From NCBI RefSeq assembly GCF_950295315.1, contig NC_080170.1:91620054-91684053 (forward strand): a DNA stretch of 64,000 nucleotides, written 5' to 3'. Position 1 is the stretch's first letter, and each line of letters opens with the position of its first letter. This stretch comes from Erinaceus europaeus (taxonomy: Eukaryota; Chordata; Mammalia; Eulipotyphla; Erinaceidae). A program made the position numbers and the translations under genes. Of the stretch, positions 10,187-21,711 are shown piece by piece. Under the pieces are notes generated by a model. That model saw only the letters and a program-made list of their open reading frames with translations, made no database searches and was not told where the DNA came from.

Positions 10187-10310
10187 AGGCTGGGGAGATA
10201 GCAAAATGGTTATGCAAAAGACTGTCAAGCCTAAGGCTCTGAGGTTCCAGGTTCAGGCCCCAAGATCACCATAAACCAGAGCTGAACAGTGTAAAAGAAA
10301 AAAAAAAAAT
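10187..10310 (+). mobile_element. SINE C
   Basis: tRNA-like head ggggagatagcaaaatggtt, B box ggttccaggttcaggccc, body accataaaccagagctgaac and a poly(A) tail at 10297-10308. Confidence 0.8.
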
Positions 10311-11846
10311 CAACTGGACCCTTAGGACTCAGAAAAAATATAAAGTGGTAAGGTAAGTCTATCTGCTGAAAAATGACATAATATGGGTTATTTATGAGAT
10401 CACTCATTTAGAAATTGCAACAACATATTCATAACAAAGGAAGTGTAGCAAAAACAATAAGCCTACCACTAACCTTGATGATGTTGTCAGATAGAATAAC
10501 TTCTGAAGTGTGTCAAGCATGAAAAGCAGTTAAAGTGGAACATTTTAAATTTTCAGCCCTGGTTCCTATGAAATGAGTTTCCTTCCTCTGATCTGCATTG
10601 CTGTGAGGAGGTGCTGTCTCTGACTTCCCACTGAGCAGTGTGTGGGTGGGAAGCAGTACACAGACCACCAGTTGGTCCAGCTGTCTCAGAGGCTTTCAAA
10701 AAAAGCTCAGAGGTTATGTTACTAAGAAAAATGCTAAAGGAACTTGCTCATTGTCAGTGCTCAGTTATAAAAACAGAAAGCTATATTCCTAACACTGTGG
10801 ATTCAAAAATTAAATAAATCTTGTACTGAAACTCTGAGACCCATGTACCTTGGAATCTACCTGATTCTCCATGTGTGAGAATTAAAATTATACCTTTGGA
10901 GCATGAAAAAGAACTAAAGGAAAGCTTTGGAATATGTTAGAAATATGTGCGCTCTCTAGCAGCATGAATTCCTCTCCTTTCTGAAACCTCTTCTATCAGT
11001 TATCACATTCTGTCAGTTTCTTCCTTCTTTCTCAGGCATTAGTCTACTTAACTGCCTTTAGCACACTTTATGTTATTCAAATATTTACTCATTGTCTATC
11101 TCTACCTCAACCCAACCAAAATACAGATAGCATAGCAAAGGAATGCTGCTTTTATCACACATACATAGTAAGCTTGTGTACAGCATTCCTACAACCTAGT
11201 TTTTTTTATAGTCCTAAATATACCTGCTACTTTTCCCTATAATACTTATTTATCTTTCCTTCTAGTTTGCCTACGTGTATTTATAGCCCTAAAACCTAGA
11301 CATGTACTTGACCTTCACTTACATTGACTAATGAATGGTGTGTTGCCTAAAAAGATAAATATGGATAGAACTTTGTTTCTTTTATTTGAAATGCCCTTTT
11401 TTTCCCCAACATGTTAGAAATTGTTACAGACTCCTGCCCCCCATTAAAGCTAATGATCTCTGGTTTTATTTTCATCTCTAAAAATTCTGGATGATTGTGG
11501 TACACGAGACTTTGGATTTCATGTATCTTCAGCACTGAAAACACAGAAGATTTACAAGTTTTCAGGTTTAATGTCTCCTGAATGATGAACTCAATCTTTT
11601 CAGCATGTACTTTCTTCCTCCAGGTGATAGAAAACCAAAAAATGCATGGTCATTCCAAGGACCACAAAATATTCCTGTTAAGGGTTTCTTGTTCCAGATC
11701 TCCTGATATTTGTGTAAGTTCGGTGCACAATACGTTAGATATACCAACTATCACTGGTCTTTATTTGTATTTTTCTTTGCTCAGGAAGCAATTCTTTGCT
11801 TTAGAGCAGACCAGGCTTGGTAAGTCTGGAATTTCTTACCTTTGAT
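10311..11846. other. Mostly unique sequence; possible L2 remnant
   Basis: No gene found. About 10980-11200 (cacattctgtcag, tatttactcattgtctatct, aatacagatagcatagcaaa) resembles the 3' end of an ancient L2 LINE, but weakly. The rest is unassigned. Confidence 0.4.
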
Positions 11847-12100
11847 AAGCACACATAGTACTAAGTACAAGGGTTCAACTTCCCAACCCCACCTGCAGGG
11901 TGTCCACTTCACAAGCAGCAAAGCACATCTGCAGGTGTCTATCCTTTCTTCCTCTCTATCTCCCTGTCCTCTCTCAATTTCTCTCTGTCCTATATAATAA
12001 TTATAATTAGAAAAAAAAAAAGGAAAAATGGCCACCAGAAGCAGTGGATTCATAATACTGACACTGAGCCCCAGGGGTAACCCTGGTGGCAAAAGAGAAA
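11847..12100 (+). mobile_element. SINE A with extended 3' segment
   Basis: Shows a diverged head (acaagggttcaacttcccaa), ccccacctgcagg, the pyrimidine-rich body, tttctctctgtcctat, an A-run and then the 3' segment ggccaccagaagcagtggat with ctgagccccaggggtaaccc. The A box part of the head is eroded. Confidence 0.75.
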
Positions 12101-12904
12101 GATAGAGAGGTTGGGGGAGGTGTGGGCAAGGAAGTCCCAACAATAAACATGAGGAGACTTGCAGTGGGCATGGTTTAAACATATTTATAGTATAATTATG
12201 AATTTTTTTATAAAGTACAACATATAATTTATGCATATATTTAAAACATTACATTCAAAGTTCCTCTCCTCTCTACCAAAATTTGATCCTGGTACCTCAG
12301 ACTTGCCAGACCAAAGATCTTCCATGTGCTGTTTCATGGCTTTGCAGGTAAATGCTCCTTCTCTAATATTCTCTGATTGATGAGAAAAACCAGTGAAGGT
12401 GTTGCTTCCCTATGCTGCCCTAAACAAAGTTTGAGAGGAAGCTGGGTCGCTGGGTCTCAGTCTCTCTCAACACAGTTCCTCAGTAACTCTTACACTCATA
12501 GTACACTCGGTACACTGACCAAAATAGTTTTATACCTTGGGCAATGCACTGAAGCTCTTTTGGAAAATATTTCCATTTTATTTTTATTATATTTAAAACT
12601 TTTAATTAGCAAAGTCATCCTTCAAATGCATTCTCAATGCAAGAGTCATAGGAAGTGCTTGAAGATTCCAACAATAAATATGGGAGGATTTTCAGTGGTT
12701 TTTTTTTTAATATTGATAGTACAATTATGGATTTGTTTTTAAAAGTTGACTATATGACTTAGACATGCCTTTAAGCATTTACAGTATTATATGTGATAGC
12801 TTATTGCTTGGGTCCCAATTCTATGCCACTGATGGTATCTTTTTTTTTCATAACACATAATCTTGATTGCTATATCCCCTTAATATAGTTTTTATCTTTT
12901 TTTG
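12101..12904. repeat. Unassigned sequence with a diverged direct repeat
   Basis: Two segments, 12134-12254 and 12661-12786, align in direct orientation (caacaataaacatgaggag against caacaataaatatgggagga; agtataattatgaatt against agtacaattatggatt). They lie about 530 bases apart. They may be two copies of an unnamed repeat or an old local duplication. Between them I see no gene. Confidence 0.5.
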
Positions 12905-13375
12905 GGGGGAGGGTTAATAGTTTACAGTACAGTTGTTGATACATGTGTACAGTTTCTCCTCTTGCCCTGAGAGGTGCCTGCAAAACGCTCTCACCCCCAA
13001 GTTAAGTACTTCTTCAACATCATAAACCTGGATCCCTTGTTCCTCGAACCCCCTCTCTGCCATCCTTCCCCAGAGCCTTTGCTTTGGTGCAACCCCTCAA
13101 ATGCAATACAGTTTTAAGTCAGGAGTGTGATACCTCAATTCTCTTCCTTTTTCTTTGGATCTCTTTGGCAATTTTTGGTCTTTCCGTTCTATATAAACTT
13201 CTGAAGCATTTCTTTGTTCATTTATATGATGTCAGAGATCTTAATAGGAAGCGTATTGAATCTATATAGTTTCAGCAAGATGATCACTTTAATGATGCTA
13301 ATTCTAAATCCATGAGCAAGAGGTAATGTTTCCTTTCCTGGTGTTTTCTTTTCTATTTTTTCATGGTAATTCACA
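12905..13375 (-). mobile_element. L1 fragment antisense: short 3' UTR joined to ORF2 part
   Basis: 12905-13090 is the reverse complement of the short L1 3' UTR (ending cagagcctttgctttggtgc, compare gcaccaaagt at 8287). 13095-13375 is antisense ORF2 sequence around the region after the RT (ttttaagtcaggagtgtga corresponds to the GITLPD..K segment). The intervening ORF2 C-terminus is missing, so the copy has an internal deletion. Confidence 0.65.
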
Positions 13376-13710
13376 ACTTTTATTTATTATTTAAATATTT
13401 TATTTGTTATTAATAATTTGTTACAAGATTATATGGTTACGATGTATACAGTTCCATACCACATTCACCACCAAGGTTCATATCCCCATTCTCCCACCTC
13501 CCAGAGATAACCACCATAGTTTTCACAAGTCTTTTTTCTAGACCAGTGTCTGTCTGGTCATTTGGGGTTTCTGCCATTGCTCTGTATATTTCTCCATTTC
13601 CTCACCTAGTGCGGATTTTGTTGTTTTGTCAGCAGGAGGTGCTGTGGTGAAGGTGTGCGATTTCTTTGTTTATATGTCCTGGTGGTTAGGGGAGATTTTT
13701 GTTTTGTTTT
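13376..13710 (-). mobile_element. Probable old L1 3' UTR piece, antisense
   Basis: A T/A-rich start (reversed tail) is followed by tatacagttccataccacat, tcaccaccaaggttc and ccccattctcccacctccc, resembling antisense L1 3' UTR sequence at lower identity. The last 130 bases are unassigned. Confidence 0.4.
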
Positions 13711-13797
13711 GTTTTTATTATTACCTTTTGTTGCCCTTGTTGTTTTATTGCTGTAGTTATTATTGTTGTCATCGTTGTTGGATAGGACAAGTTAGTG
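13711..13797 (-). mobile_element. SINE A fragment, 3' part only
   Basis: ccttttgttgcccttgttgt followed by attattgttgtcatcgttgt and tggataggaca is the reversed CAA-rich end of SINE A (same as 46555-46620). The element stops at the gtcctatcc box. Confidence 0.75.
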
Positions 13798-14480
13798 GAG
13801 ATTTTATCCTGAGTCACTGGGCGGGTTCTGAGGCCTTGATGACCATATAGGGTCCAGCCTCTGTGGGACAATAGCAATGGAAACTTGAGAAGTCAGTTGT
13901 AAATTGGTGAATTTTTAGGTGATTTTTTTTTCTTTTTAGCAGTCTTTTTGTTGCTACAACGTGGACCTGGAAGTGGTGTGTCTCAGCCACCAATTGACCT
14001 TGGTATTTATAGTCTCTGAGCACCAGTTATGAGCGCTGTGAATCACTCACTCACCCCTTTTCTGTTCACAAGCCTGTGTCTGTACTCACCTATGGTTTAC
14101 ATGATTCTCTCTCTCTCTCTCTCCATCTCTCCCTCTCCCTCTCCCTCTCCCTCTCCCTCTCTCTCTCTCTCCCTCTCTCTTCTTTCTTTTTTAAACCACT
14201 GTTTCTTTAACTTGGGCCTGAAAGTGATGAGCCTCAGCTGCCAAACTCCCAGTCTGGCAGCAGCTATTCCTGAGTGTGATCTTTTCATCCCAGAAATCTC
14301 TCCCTCACCCCCTTTCTGTCCATGAGCCACGTGTTTCTACTCACCTGTGGCTTGTTTGAGTTGCTGCAGAGACCCTGGTTGTATTTTATTGAGTTTTCAG
14401 GTGATTTTCATTGCCTTTCCTAGTTGATCAGAGAGAGCAAAATGTGGGTGCTGCTACTTCATAGCCACCTTGCAGCTTTT
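13798..14480 (-). promoter_or_regulatory. L1 5' UTR, antisense, with two tandem monomers
   Basis: Two homologous units, about 13917-14100 and 14195-14360, align along their length (for example ctcactcaccccttttctgt against tccctcaccccctttctgtc; tgtactcacctatgg against ctactcacctgtgg). They are separated by the CT repeat at 14105-14183. Parts match the sense 5' UTR at 2021-2723. Tandem promoter monomers in the 5' UTR are known from rodent L1. Orientation is opposite to the window. Confidence 0.6.
14105..14183 (+). repeat. CT / CCCTCT microsatellite
   Basis: Pure pyrimidine run of TC units changing to CCCTCT units. It lies between the two L1 5' UTR monomers. It produces serine/proline-leucine open frames on one strand and Glu-Arg frames on the other, which are not genes. 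Confidence 0.95.
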
Positions 14481-14970
14481 AATTAGAAGTTCCTTGGCAT
14501 AATTGTTTAAGTGTCGTCTAGATACCTAGTTCATTTTTATGACATTGGAAATGGATTTGATTTCGTCTTCTTCCAGTATATTTCTGTGCTACTACCCCTC
14601 TCTACTCCTCCTTACTCCCCTTTGTTTCTTAGAACCAGTCTTTGAGCCATGAAACCTTTGTAATCACTTTATTATCTTTTGCCATGGCCAAGAGTAAAAA
14701 GGTGAATGTCAGCCTGGTGAGCAAGTGTTATTGTAAGGAAGACTGGATGTACTGTAGTGCAGACTTGAAGTCTGAAGTTAGGACTGGAAAATATGTAAGT
14801 CATAACCGCTATATACAAAGTTCTGTTCCTTGAGAAGAGAAACTCAGCATGATATCATCAAAAGACTGAAACACAATCTATATTCTCGCTACATGAGTAA
14901 AAGAAAGAGTATATTATATAGAATAATGATGGCAGATTAATTTAAATGTTTTTCTTTAAAAGTAAAAAAA
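14481..14970. other. Unique sequence
   Basis: No repeat, RNA or gene recognised. A 63-codon open frame at 14642-14833 has no family resemblance I can name. Confidence 0.45.
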
Positions 14971-15130
14971 ATGCTGTGGACCAAAAAGGTGGCAGAATGA
15001 ATAAAGCATTGAACTCTCAAGCATGAGTCCTGAGTTCAATCCCCACATAACATGTGCCAGTATAAATCTCTTGTTTTCTCTCTCTCTCCCTTTCTTTCTC
15101 TCTTTGATAAATAAACAAATATTTTTTAAA
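14971..15130 (+). mobile_element. SINE D
   Basis: tRNA-like head (agcattgaactctcaagcat, tgagttcaatcccc as B box), then acatgtgccagtataaatct, a CT-rich stretch and taaataaacaaat. A similar layout occurs at 48245, 50085 and 35745. Confidence 0.7.
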
Positions 15131-17487
15131 GAAAATATGTATTATAGGCAGGAAATCTACTTAATCAGATTACAAGTAAATCTGAAAATGGTAAATGATT
15201 CACCAATTCATATTTTTCCTTCAAAGACTTTGCAAACTGCCCAAGGCTATGTGTTCACTTACAGCAGAAAGGATGCTCTTATAATCTCTCAGTTCTACTG
15301 CAGCTCCCTCCCCACACTCCAGATGACTGAGCCCAGAAATATAGAGTGTTCTCATAGGAGAGCTCTCCCTCCTTCTTTCACATCTCATTAAAATTTTTAA
15401 TTCCCCAAAGATTAAAAAAAAATTCCTCTAGACAAGCTGAATGAGAAAGTCAAAGTGAATAGTAATAAGGGCTTCAATTACAGACCATGCATTATCCTTA
15501 TCTGGGTGATAAACACACTCATCTAATTTGAGCTTTGGCTCTCATTTTACTTTGAAAGTGATTAGAAAGCCTTAATATATTTTGAAATAAAGCATCTCCT
15601 ACATGACATTTTATATAGATCATATGCTAAGTTAGCCTGCAAGGAAAAAAATTTAATTCCAAGAAAGATTAGAAAATGGCTTCTCTAACACTATCAAAGT
15701 ACACTAAGATGTAAAATGTACAACTAATAAGATATTTTCAATATAGAACCTTGCACTATGAAGAATGGTGTGTGTGTGTATGTATGTCATTTCCATATGT
15801 AATAAAAGAACTAATTTTTATTTTACAAGGCAGAGGATCACAAGAGGAACTGAGCTCTTTATCACAAGGCTTAAACTAATGAGAAGGAGTAAGACTGAGG
15901 AGCATATCAGCACATCAGTGAATACTGAGCTTTTGCTTAGAGCCCTACAAGTAGCTGCAGAAATTAAGCTCTTTTCCTCTTGTTTTGTGGCCCGGTTGAC
16001 TTTGCACCAGGTCGAAGCAATGATCTGTATAATTGTAAATCCTCCACTAATACCAGAGCCTGTCACTTCAGAAAGTGATGTCTGGGCTTTGAGCCAGATT
16101 TTGACTTCACCTTAGTTTTTAGGATTTGCCATATCTATAAAAGGAAATAAGTTATGGCTCACAGAGTAGGTAGAAAGGAAGTGGACAGAGAGGCAGAGAA
16201 AGAAATGAGGAAGGAAGGATAGAGAAAAAAAGAATGAAAACAGAGAGGCAATTAACAGGAACTTGGTCTTCAAGATTCTGAAATTGTTTCAAAGATCAGT
16301 GTCTCTGTATGTGCCCACTTGGGGGAAAGCAATATGAAATGATACAGCTGATTGCCTTCGAACTAAAAACTTGCACCTCTGCTTAAAGTCAAGTAATGGT
16401 GGCAGGGAAAGCAGGTAAAGAGCATCCAGAAATCTGAGTGTAAAAGAAAGCACGCCATGCATGGAGTAGGCATGGCAACGTGTCTGTGCTCAACAAATAT
16501 TTGTTGAGTACATTGAGTTTAAAGTAGATGAAGGATATTCAGAAAATATATAATTTACAGTAGATAATTCAATTTTTAAATGATTAAAATAATTCATTAT
16601 ATTGAAATTCGCTTTTATCTTAAAGTTCAACCCATTAACTTTATTTTTGTCTCTGTGTTCACCCACAAAAACTCTTTGGGTCACCACAGATTTTTGGGGG
16701 GGTCCTATGACTTTCCATGGTTCTCAGATATGATTCACTATAAAAGGAAATTATAATTAAAACAAAATACAAATTATAAAAAAAAACAATATGAAGAGGG
16801 GAAATGATATGAAAAGCATATTTCCCTATGCTATATCTGCTCTTTTGGATAATTAATACCCTATTCTTAAAATTTGCACTCAAAGATTAATTATTACTCT
16901 CTGCCATGCATTATTCATGATATAAGTCACAAAGTAAATGCACAGAAAACACTGCAGTGTGAGAGGTATGATTCACCTTTGGGTGAAGCAGGGATATGAA
17001 AAAATGAATATGGGGAAGATGTTATCACAACTCTATTAAGTCATTCTGTGAAATTCATTTCGCTTAAGATGTACTTGCAAAGATAAAAGTCTAACAGGAA
17101 AAAAAAAGTTCTTTTATTCCTAGAAACTCAAATGAGAAGTATTAAACCATTTTCCTCTTAATTTATTTTTGTCTTAGATGCCAATTGGTTCATGAACGGC
17201 AGACATAATCAAGTGATCCATACTGATCAGCCCATAGTAATAAGGAATTATCTCACATTCACAGGTCTGAGGAAGGAGCAACAATATAATTGCTCCTTTC
17301 ACCGGCAGGTAAGAAGTGCAGGCAACAGTAAGCAAACTACTTTAATTCACTGAACCCTCAAAAATCTTCAGATTGACAAGATCTCTATCTACCTGTGACT
17401 TTCCAAGTGACAAGTACACGCCTTGCACTCCTCAATAACTAGAATTGTTCTTTATTCCTTTCTACCCTTTTTTTTTTTAAGATTTGT
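15131..17487. other. Unique sequence, possible conserved non-coding block near 15.4-15.7 kb
   Basis: Longest repeat-poor block of the first 20 kb. 15440-15640 has dense homeobox- and GATA-like words (taattt, ttatctgggtgataa). A 116-codon open frame at 15765-16115 overlaps an antisense frame of 82 codons and shows no motif I know. The words caacaaatatttgttgagt at 16495-16513 resemble the tail end of ancient MIR/L2-type repeats. No gene call is justified. Confidence 0.4.
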
Positions 17488-17720
17488 GAGACTATAAGTT
17501 AGTAGGAGTGTATATTAATACCATGTCCACCACGAAAAGTCTGTGTCTGTCATCCCACCCCCAGTGAAGCTGAATGTCTACCCTCACCCTCCACCCAGAG
17601 ATTTTTACTTTGGTGTAATACTCCAAACTCAGTCAGATTCTGCTTTGAGTTTCCCTTTCTGTTCTTCTTTCCTTTCTATTCTTAACATGAATTTACACAT
17701 ATTAGTTTACATGGTCTTCT
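17488..17720 (-). mobile_element. L1 3' UTR pieces, antisense, old
   Basis: taggagtgtatattaatacc with cccaccccca matches the reversed long 3' UTR start (compare 62849-62930). It is followed by gatttttactttggtgtaat, the reversed short 3' UTR motif. Two L1 3' UTR types are juxtaposed, both degraded. Confidence 0.5.
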
Positions 17721-18189
17721 ACTTTTCTTTGTTTATGAAAAGAAATTCTCACAGATGAGTAGCTTTCTTAAGATTCCACGCCTAGTAAGGATGAGATCTG
17801 GGTAAGAAATTGAGGTTTTATTTTTCCACATTATTCTCCTGGTTGAACTAGACCAGCCAATCTGCCCTGAAAATAGCATGTTAGAGTGGAAATGGGGAAA
17901 AAAAGCAAGGAAATGTACTATTATATAGTTATGTTAAAAGGAATGTTGTAAAACACTGTTAATAACAAATGAAAGACTGGATAGACCAATTAATAAACAA
18001 ACAAGTGAATGGGTAAATAAATGAATTGTCCTTGAGAAAGTATAGTTATGAAATGTAGCTAAGGATAAGTCTCAAGGCCCCAAGGTAATAAGCCCAATCC
18101 TAGAACTCAGGGGGAGGGGGAGGAGCTTGCAAACTACTCTCAGTTAAGTAATTCCCTGATTGTTGAAAACTTTTTTTTGGCATACTTGC
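17721..18189. other. Unique sequence
   Basis: No feature recognised. Confidence 0.45.
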
Positions 18190-18450
18190 CTTTATTTTTT
18201 AATATGCATTTATTTCTTTGATATGACCAAAAGAAATTTAGATGGAAGAGGGAGCTAGAGAGGGAAAGAGAAAGAGAAAGAGAAAGAGAAAGAGAAAGAG
18301 AAAGAGAAAGAGAAAGAAAGAGAAACACCTGGAGCACTGTTTCACCACTAATGAAGCTTCCTCTTGAAGGTGGGGACTAAGGACTTGAACCCAAGTGCTT
18401 GTGCATTGTCACGTGTGCACTCAACGATATGTGGCACTACCCAATGCCAG
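18190..18450 (-). mobile_element. SINE B with expanded GAAAGA tract
   Basis: Reverse complement shows a SINE B head with B box gggttcaagtcc, ccccaccttcaagagg, and a body whose purine stretch has expanded into about ten GAAAGA units (18263-18325). The expansion lies where other copies have ctctctctccc. Confidence 0.75.
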
Positions 18451-19211
18451 CATATTTGTTTTTGAATTACTAGAGGGAGTGAAAATAAAAGGTGTTATGA
18501 AATAACCTGCATCTCAAGTCTCACAAATGAAGTAAATCGTCACACATTGTAGTGGCTAAAATTTCATTAAACCTAGAAACCAATTTTCTAGTGTTTTCTA
18601 AATCACACCCACTGTAAAGGTATAGTTATAAGTTATGCATGACAAATGCAGAGGCATTTGTTATAATTTTATACATTTTCATTCCGGTAGTATAAAAAGT
18701 AGATTGTTAATAACTTTTAGAGAGAAAGAGTCTGCCCCCTACTTTGTATTTCCTACTCACCTAAGGAAACCCAAGCACTGTTATTTAACTTTCCCATCTT
18801 TCTGAAACTACTCTTCCATCTTATTTTATTCTTACTATTGCAAATTAAAATGTGCCATCTTATCAGTACTTATCCATCACAATAATTTTTATCCACAATA
18901 TTTTTTATACTATATTACACATGGTTACTGTAGTAGTCAAAATCAAAAGTTACCCTTCCTACTATAAATGTGGAGGGAAATATGCATGTTTCACATAAAG
19001 TCACTATAGTTATTAAAAGTTGTATAGTTCTAGGGACTTGAATTTTGTTCTGGTTTGTCTTTATTTACCTAGGGTTGACTGTGCTCCTGAGTAAAGAAAT
19101 TAAGTAAAATATTAAAAGAAAGAGTAGACATGGTGGCACAGGCCAAGGTACTCTAATTTACTCTTCCCTACTCTTCATGCTCCAAACAGAGAAATCAACG
19201 CTCAGATTAAA
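18451..19211. other. Unique sequence
   Basis: About 760 bases without recognisable repeat or gene. Confidence 0.45.
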
Positions 19212-19775
19212 GTGCAAAACCTATCAACACCCATATTCAGTGGGGAAGCAATTACAGAAGCCAGACCTTTCACCTTCTGCACCCCATAATGGCCCTGGGT
19301 CCATACTTGCAGAAGGTTAAAGAATAGGAAAGCTATCACGGGAGGGGAGGGGATATGGAGTTCTGATGGTGTGAATTGTGTGGAGTTGTACCCCTCTTAT
19401 CCTATGGTTTTTGTCAGTGTTTCCTTCTTAAACATTATTTTATATTTATTTATTTATTTATTTATTTTCCCTTTTGTTGCCCTTTTTTCATTGTTGTTGT
19501 AGTTATTATTGTTGTTGTTGATGTCATTGTTGTTAGATAGGACAGAGAGAAATGGGGAGAGGAGGGGAAGACAGAGAGGGGGACAGAAAGATAGACCTAC
19601 CTGCAGACCTGCTTCACCACCACTGAAGGGACCCCCCCTGCAGGTGGGGAGCCGTTGGCTCGAACCCAGATCATTACGCCAGTCCTTGCACTTCGCACCA
19701 CCTGCGCTTAACCCGCTGTGCTACAGCCCAACTTCCAGGGTTTCCTTTTTATAAATAAAATTTTTTTAAAAAGCA
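19212..19775 (+). mobile_element. L1 3' UTR fragment (long type) interrupted by a SINE
   Basis: Sense 3' UTR from acacccatattcag through ggaagcaattacagaagcca, ggccctgggtccatac and tgtggagttgtacccctctt to 19436, resuming after the SINE with gtttcctttttataaataaa (19739-19775). The gtgtttcctt/gggtttcctt flanks are the SINE's target duplication. Confidence 0.85.
19437..19737 (-). mobile_element. SINE A, full length, inserted in L1 3' UTR
   Basis: Reverse complement gives ggaagttgggctgtagcaca, gggttaagcgcaggtggtgc (A box region), B box gggttcgagcc, ggctccccacctgcaggggg, the pyrimidine body, tttctctctgtcctat and the CAA/AAAT tail. Well preserved, hence fairly young. Splits the L1 at 19212-19775. 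Confidence 0.9.
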
Positions 19776-19920
19776 AGTTCATCATTTTACCTGGGTTGGT
19801 ATTTTCATGACGGTAATTTTTTTTTAGAAATTCCTTTTATTTTATTCTAATGTTGACAGTACAGAAAGAAATTGAGAGGGAAGGGGAAGATTTTTAAAAA
19901 GGGAGATAAAAAGTTAAGAC

Positions 19921-20256
19921 CGGGGGTCGGGCGGTGGCGCAGTGCGTTAGGCGCATGTGGCGCAATGCGCAAGGACCCGCATAAGAATCCCGGTTGGAGC
20001 CCCTGGCTCCCCACCTGCAGGGAAGTCGCAGGTCTGCAGGTGTCTATCTTTCTCTCCTCCTCTCTGTCTTCCCCTCCTCTCTCCATTTCTCTCTGTCCTA
20101 TCCAACAACGAACAACATCAACAATGGCAATAATACTAACCACAACGAGGCTATAACAACAAGGGCAACAAAAGGGTGAAAAAATGGCCTCCAGGAGCGG
20201 TAGATTCATGGTGCAGGCACCGAGCCCAGCAATAACCCTGGAGAAAAATAAATAGA

Positions 20257-20303
<47 letters not shown>

Positions 20304-20304
20304 A
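19921..20304 (+). mobile_element. SINE A, full length with 3' segment and long AAAT tail
   Basis: Head gggggtcgggcggtggcgca, A box region cgcagtgcgttaggcgcat, B box ggttggagcccc, ctccccacctgcaggga, CT body, tttctctctgtcctatccaa, CAA-rich region, ggcctccaggagcggtagat, caccgagcccagcaataacc and an AAAT tail to 20304. Lacks about 15 bases between tcgc and aggtctgc that other copies have. Confidence 0.9.
20247..20304 (+). repeat. (AAAT)n microsatellite at SINE tail
   Basis: About 12 uninterrupted AAAT units, grown from the SINE A tail. Confidence 0.95.
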
Positions 20305-20563
20305 GCTAGAGACCAGCAGACCAGCTTCACTTCTCACTTGTGAAGCCTCCCGTATGCAGGTAGAGAGCAGGAGCTCAAAACTGTGTCCTTACACTTGGCA
20401 ATGGGTATGTTCACCCTGGTGAGCCACTGCCTGGACTCTGGCAGTAAACTTCTGTACAAGGATTTCCCATTCTGTATCCCATAGAAAACAGTAAGCAGAA
20501 TGAAAAACTACATTTCTGGGTGATCATGAAGTAGTATTCAAATAGTCCTTCCATGTATGAAAA

Positions 20564-20565
<2 letters not shown>

Positions 20566-20599
<34 letters not shown>

Positions 20600-20600
20600 A
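20566..20600 (+). repeat. (GAT)n microsatellite
   Basis: About 11 pure GAT units. The reverse strand encodes a run of isoleucines, which is not a gene. Confidence 0.95.
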
Positions 20601-20604
20601 GTAA

Positions 20605-21225
20605 ATAGCAACAAAACAAAGTTTCACATGAAGATGTACTTGTGGAAAATAGAGAGTTCTCATATATAGCATACTAATGGTCTGATTTTATATAAGGGTA
20701 ACATTTTAGGAGTCTAGAGCGATGAATATATACATCTTAGCCTGTCTATTTAAATCATAGGTTGTCAGTTGCATTTGGAGTGGGTGCTTTGGGGGGGTTT
20801 GGAGGGGGACACTTCAGATTAAGATCTTTTAGAAATATCTAAATGTTGATTTTTCTTTGTTGTTGATGACAACAACAGTTCTATTATCTTGCTGTGGACA
20901 TGAGATGGGATTTTGATAAATAAAACATAGATGAAATTTCCTAATGTTTATTATAGGATATTAACCCTGGTACAAAGGTGCCACAACCACAGTGAATTTT
21001 CCTATTTTACCTACTACACTGAACATCATTAAAAAATCACTTTAATTTTTACAGTGTATATACTAAACACAATTTTCTCCAATAATTCATTTTCTGGGAA
21101 AAATAACCTAGTGAGCTCAAAATTACATAGAATTGTAATCTTGAAACTGAAAGATGGTTCTTCAATGTTGATACATAAACATCTGTAATGAGAGGCAAAT
21201 TACTACTAAAGAAGGCAGTGGGGTT
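20605..21225. other. Unique sequence
   Basis: No feature recognised beyond scattered T/A runs. Confidence 0.45.
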
Positions 21226-21435
21226 GGGGTGGGCAGGTGATGGCACAGGTTGAGTGCATAGGTTACAATGCACAAGGTTCTGATTTCAAGCCTGTAGTCC
21301 CCACCTGCAGGGTGAAAGCTTCATGAGTGGTGAAGCAGGGCTGCAGGTATCTCTCTGTGTCTTCTCTCTTCCTGCTACTCCTTCAGCTTCTGGCTGTATC
21401 TATACAATAATAAATAAAGATAATTTAAAAAATAA
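21226..21435 (+). mobile_element. SINE B
   Basis: Head gggcaggtgatggcacaggt, gcacaaggttctgatttcaa, tccccacctgcagggtgaaa, gtggtgaagcagggctgcag, CT body, ttctggctgtatctatacaa and aataaataaag tail. Confidence 0.85.
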
Positions 21436-21711
21436 GACTGCTTGTGCAGCATTTAGGACACTCTAAATGGAAGAATATTCCTTTATATTATTCTCTTCCA
21501 TAACATTTTGTTGGGCCCTATCTTAGCTACATTTTTTTTGTCCTCTGATGCATATAGTATATACATAATAAATATGACAGAAAACATCCATTTTATTTTC
21601 TTCTTTATTAGTGATTTAATACTAATTAACAAACTTGTAAGATAACAGGAGTAGAATTCCCACCGAGTTCCATATCCCATCACCTCTATTCAAAGTTTCC
21701 CTATTCTTTTT

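Larger units (their letters stand above)
19815..20443 (-). mobile_element. SINE B host split by a SINE A
   Basis: The reversed tail and body (19815-19920) continue at 20305-20443 (gaccagcttcacttctcact, gcaggtagagagcaggagct, tgtccttacacttggcaatg). The SINE A at 19921-20304 sits between. agttaagacc and agctagagacc flank the insert as a degenerate target duplication. Confidence 0.7.

Noticed and set aside
12905..13090. A separate new repeat family (also at 42356 and 57660)
   Set aside because: On the reverse strand it matches the short L1 3' UTR at 8230-8470, including gcaccaaag and the order of the following words.
14029..14330. 98-codon and 77-codon frames with Ser-Leu-Pro and Arg-Glu repeats
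   Set aside because: Produced by the CT microsatellite at 14105-14183 inside an antisense L1 5' UTR.
15765..16115. 116-codon frame as a possible gene
   Set aside because: No motif, an equally good antisense frame, and no splice or promoter context that I can see.
19509..20209. Frames of 81-120 codons near 19.5-20.2 kb
   Set aside because: They lie in the two SINE A copies and switch to unrelated sequence at the SINE ends.
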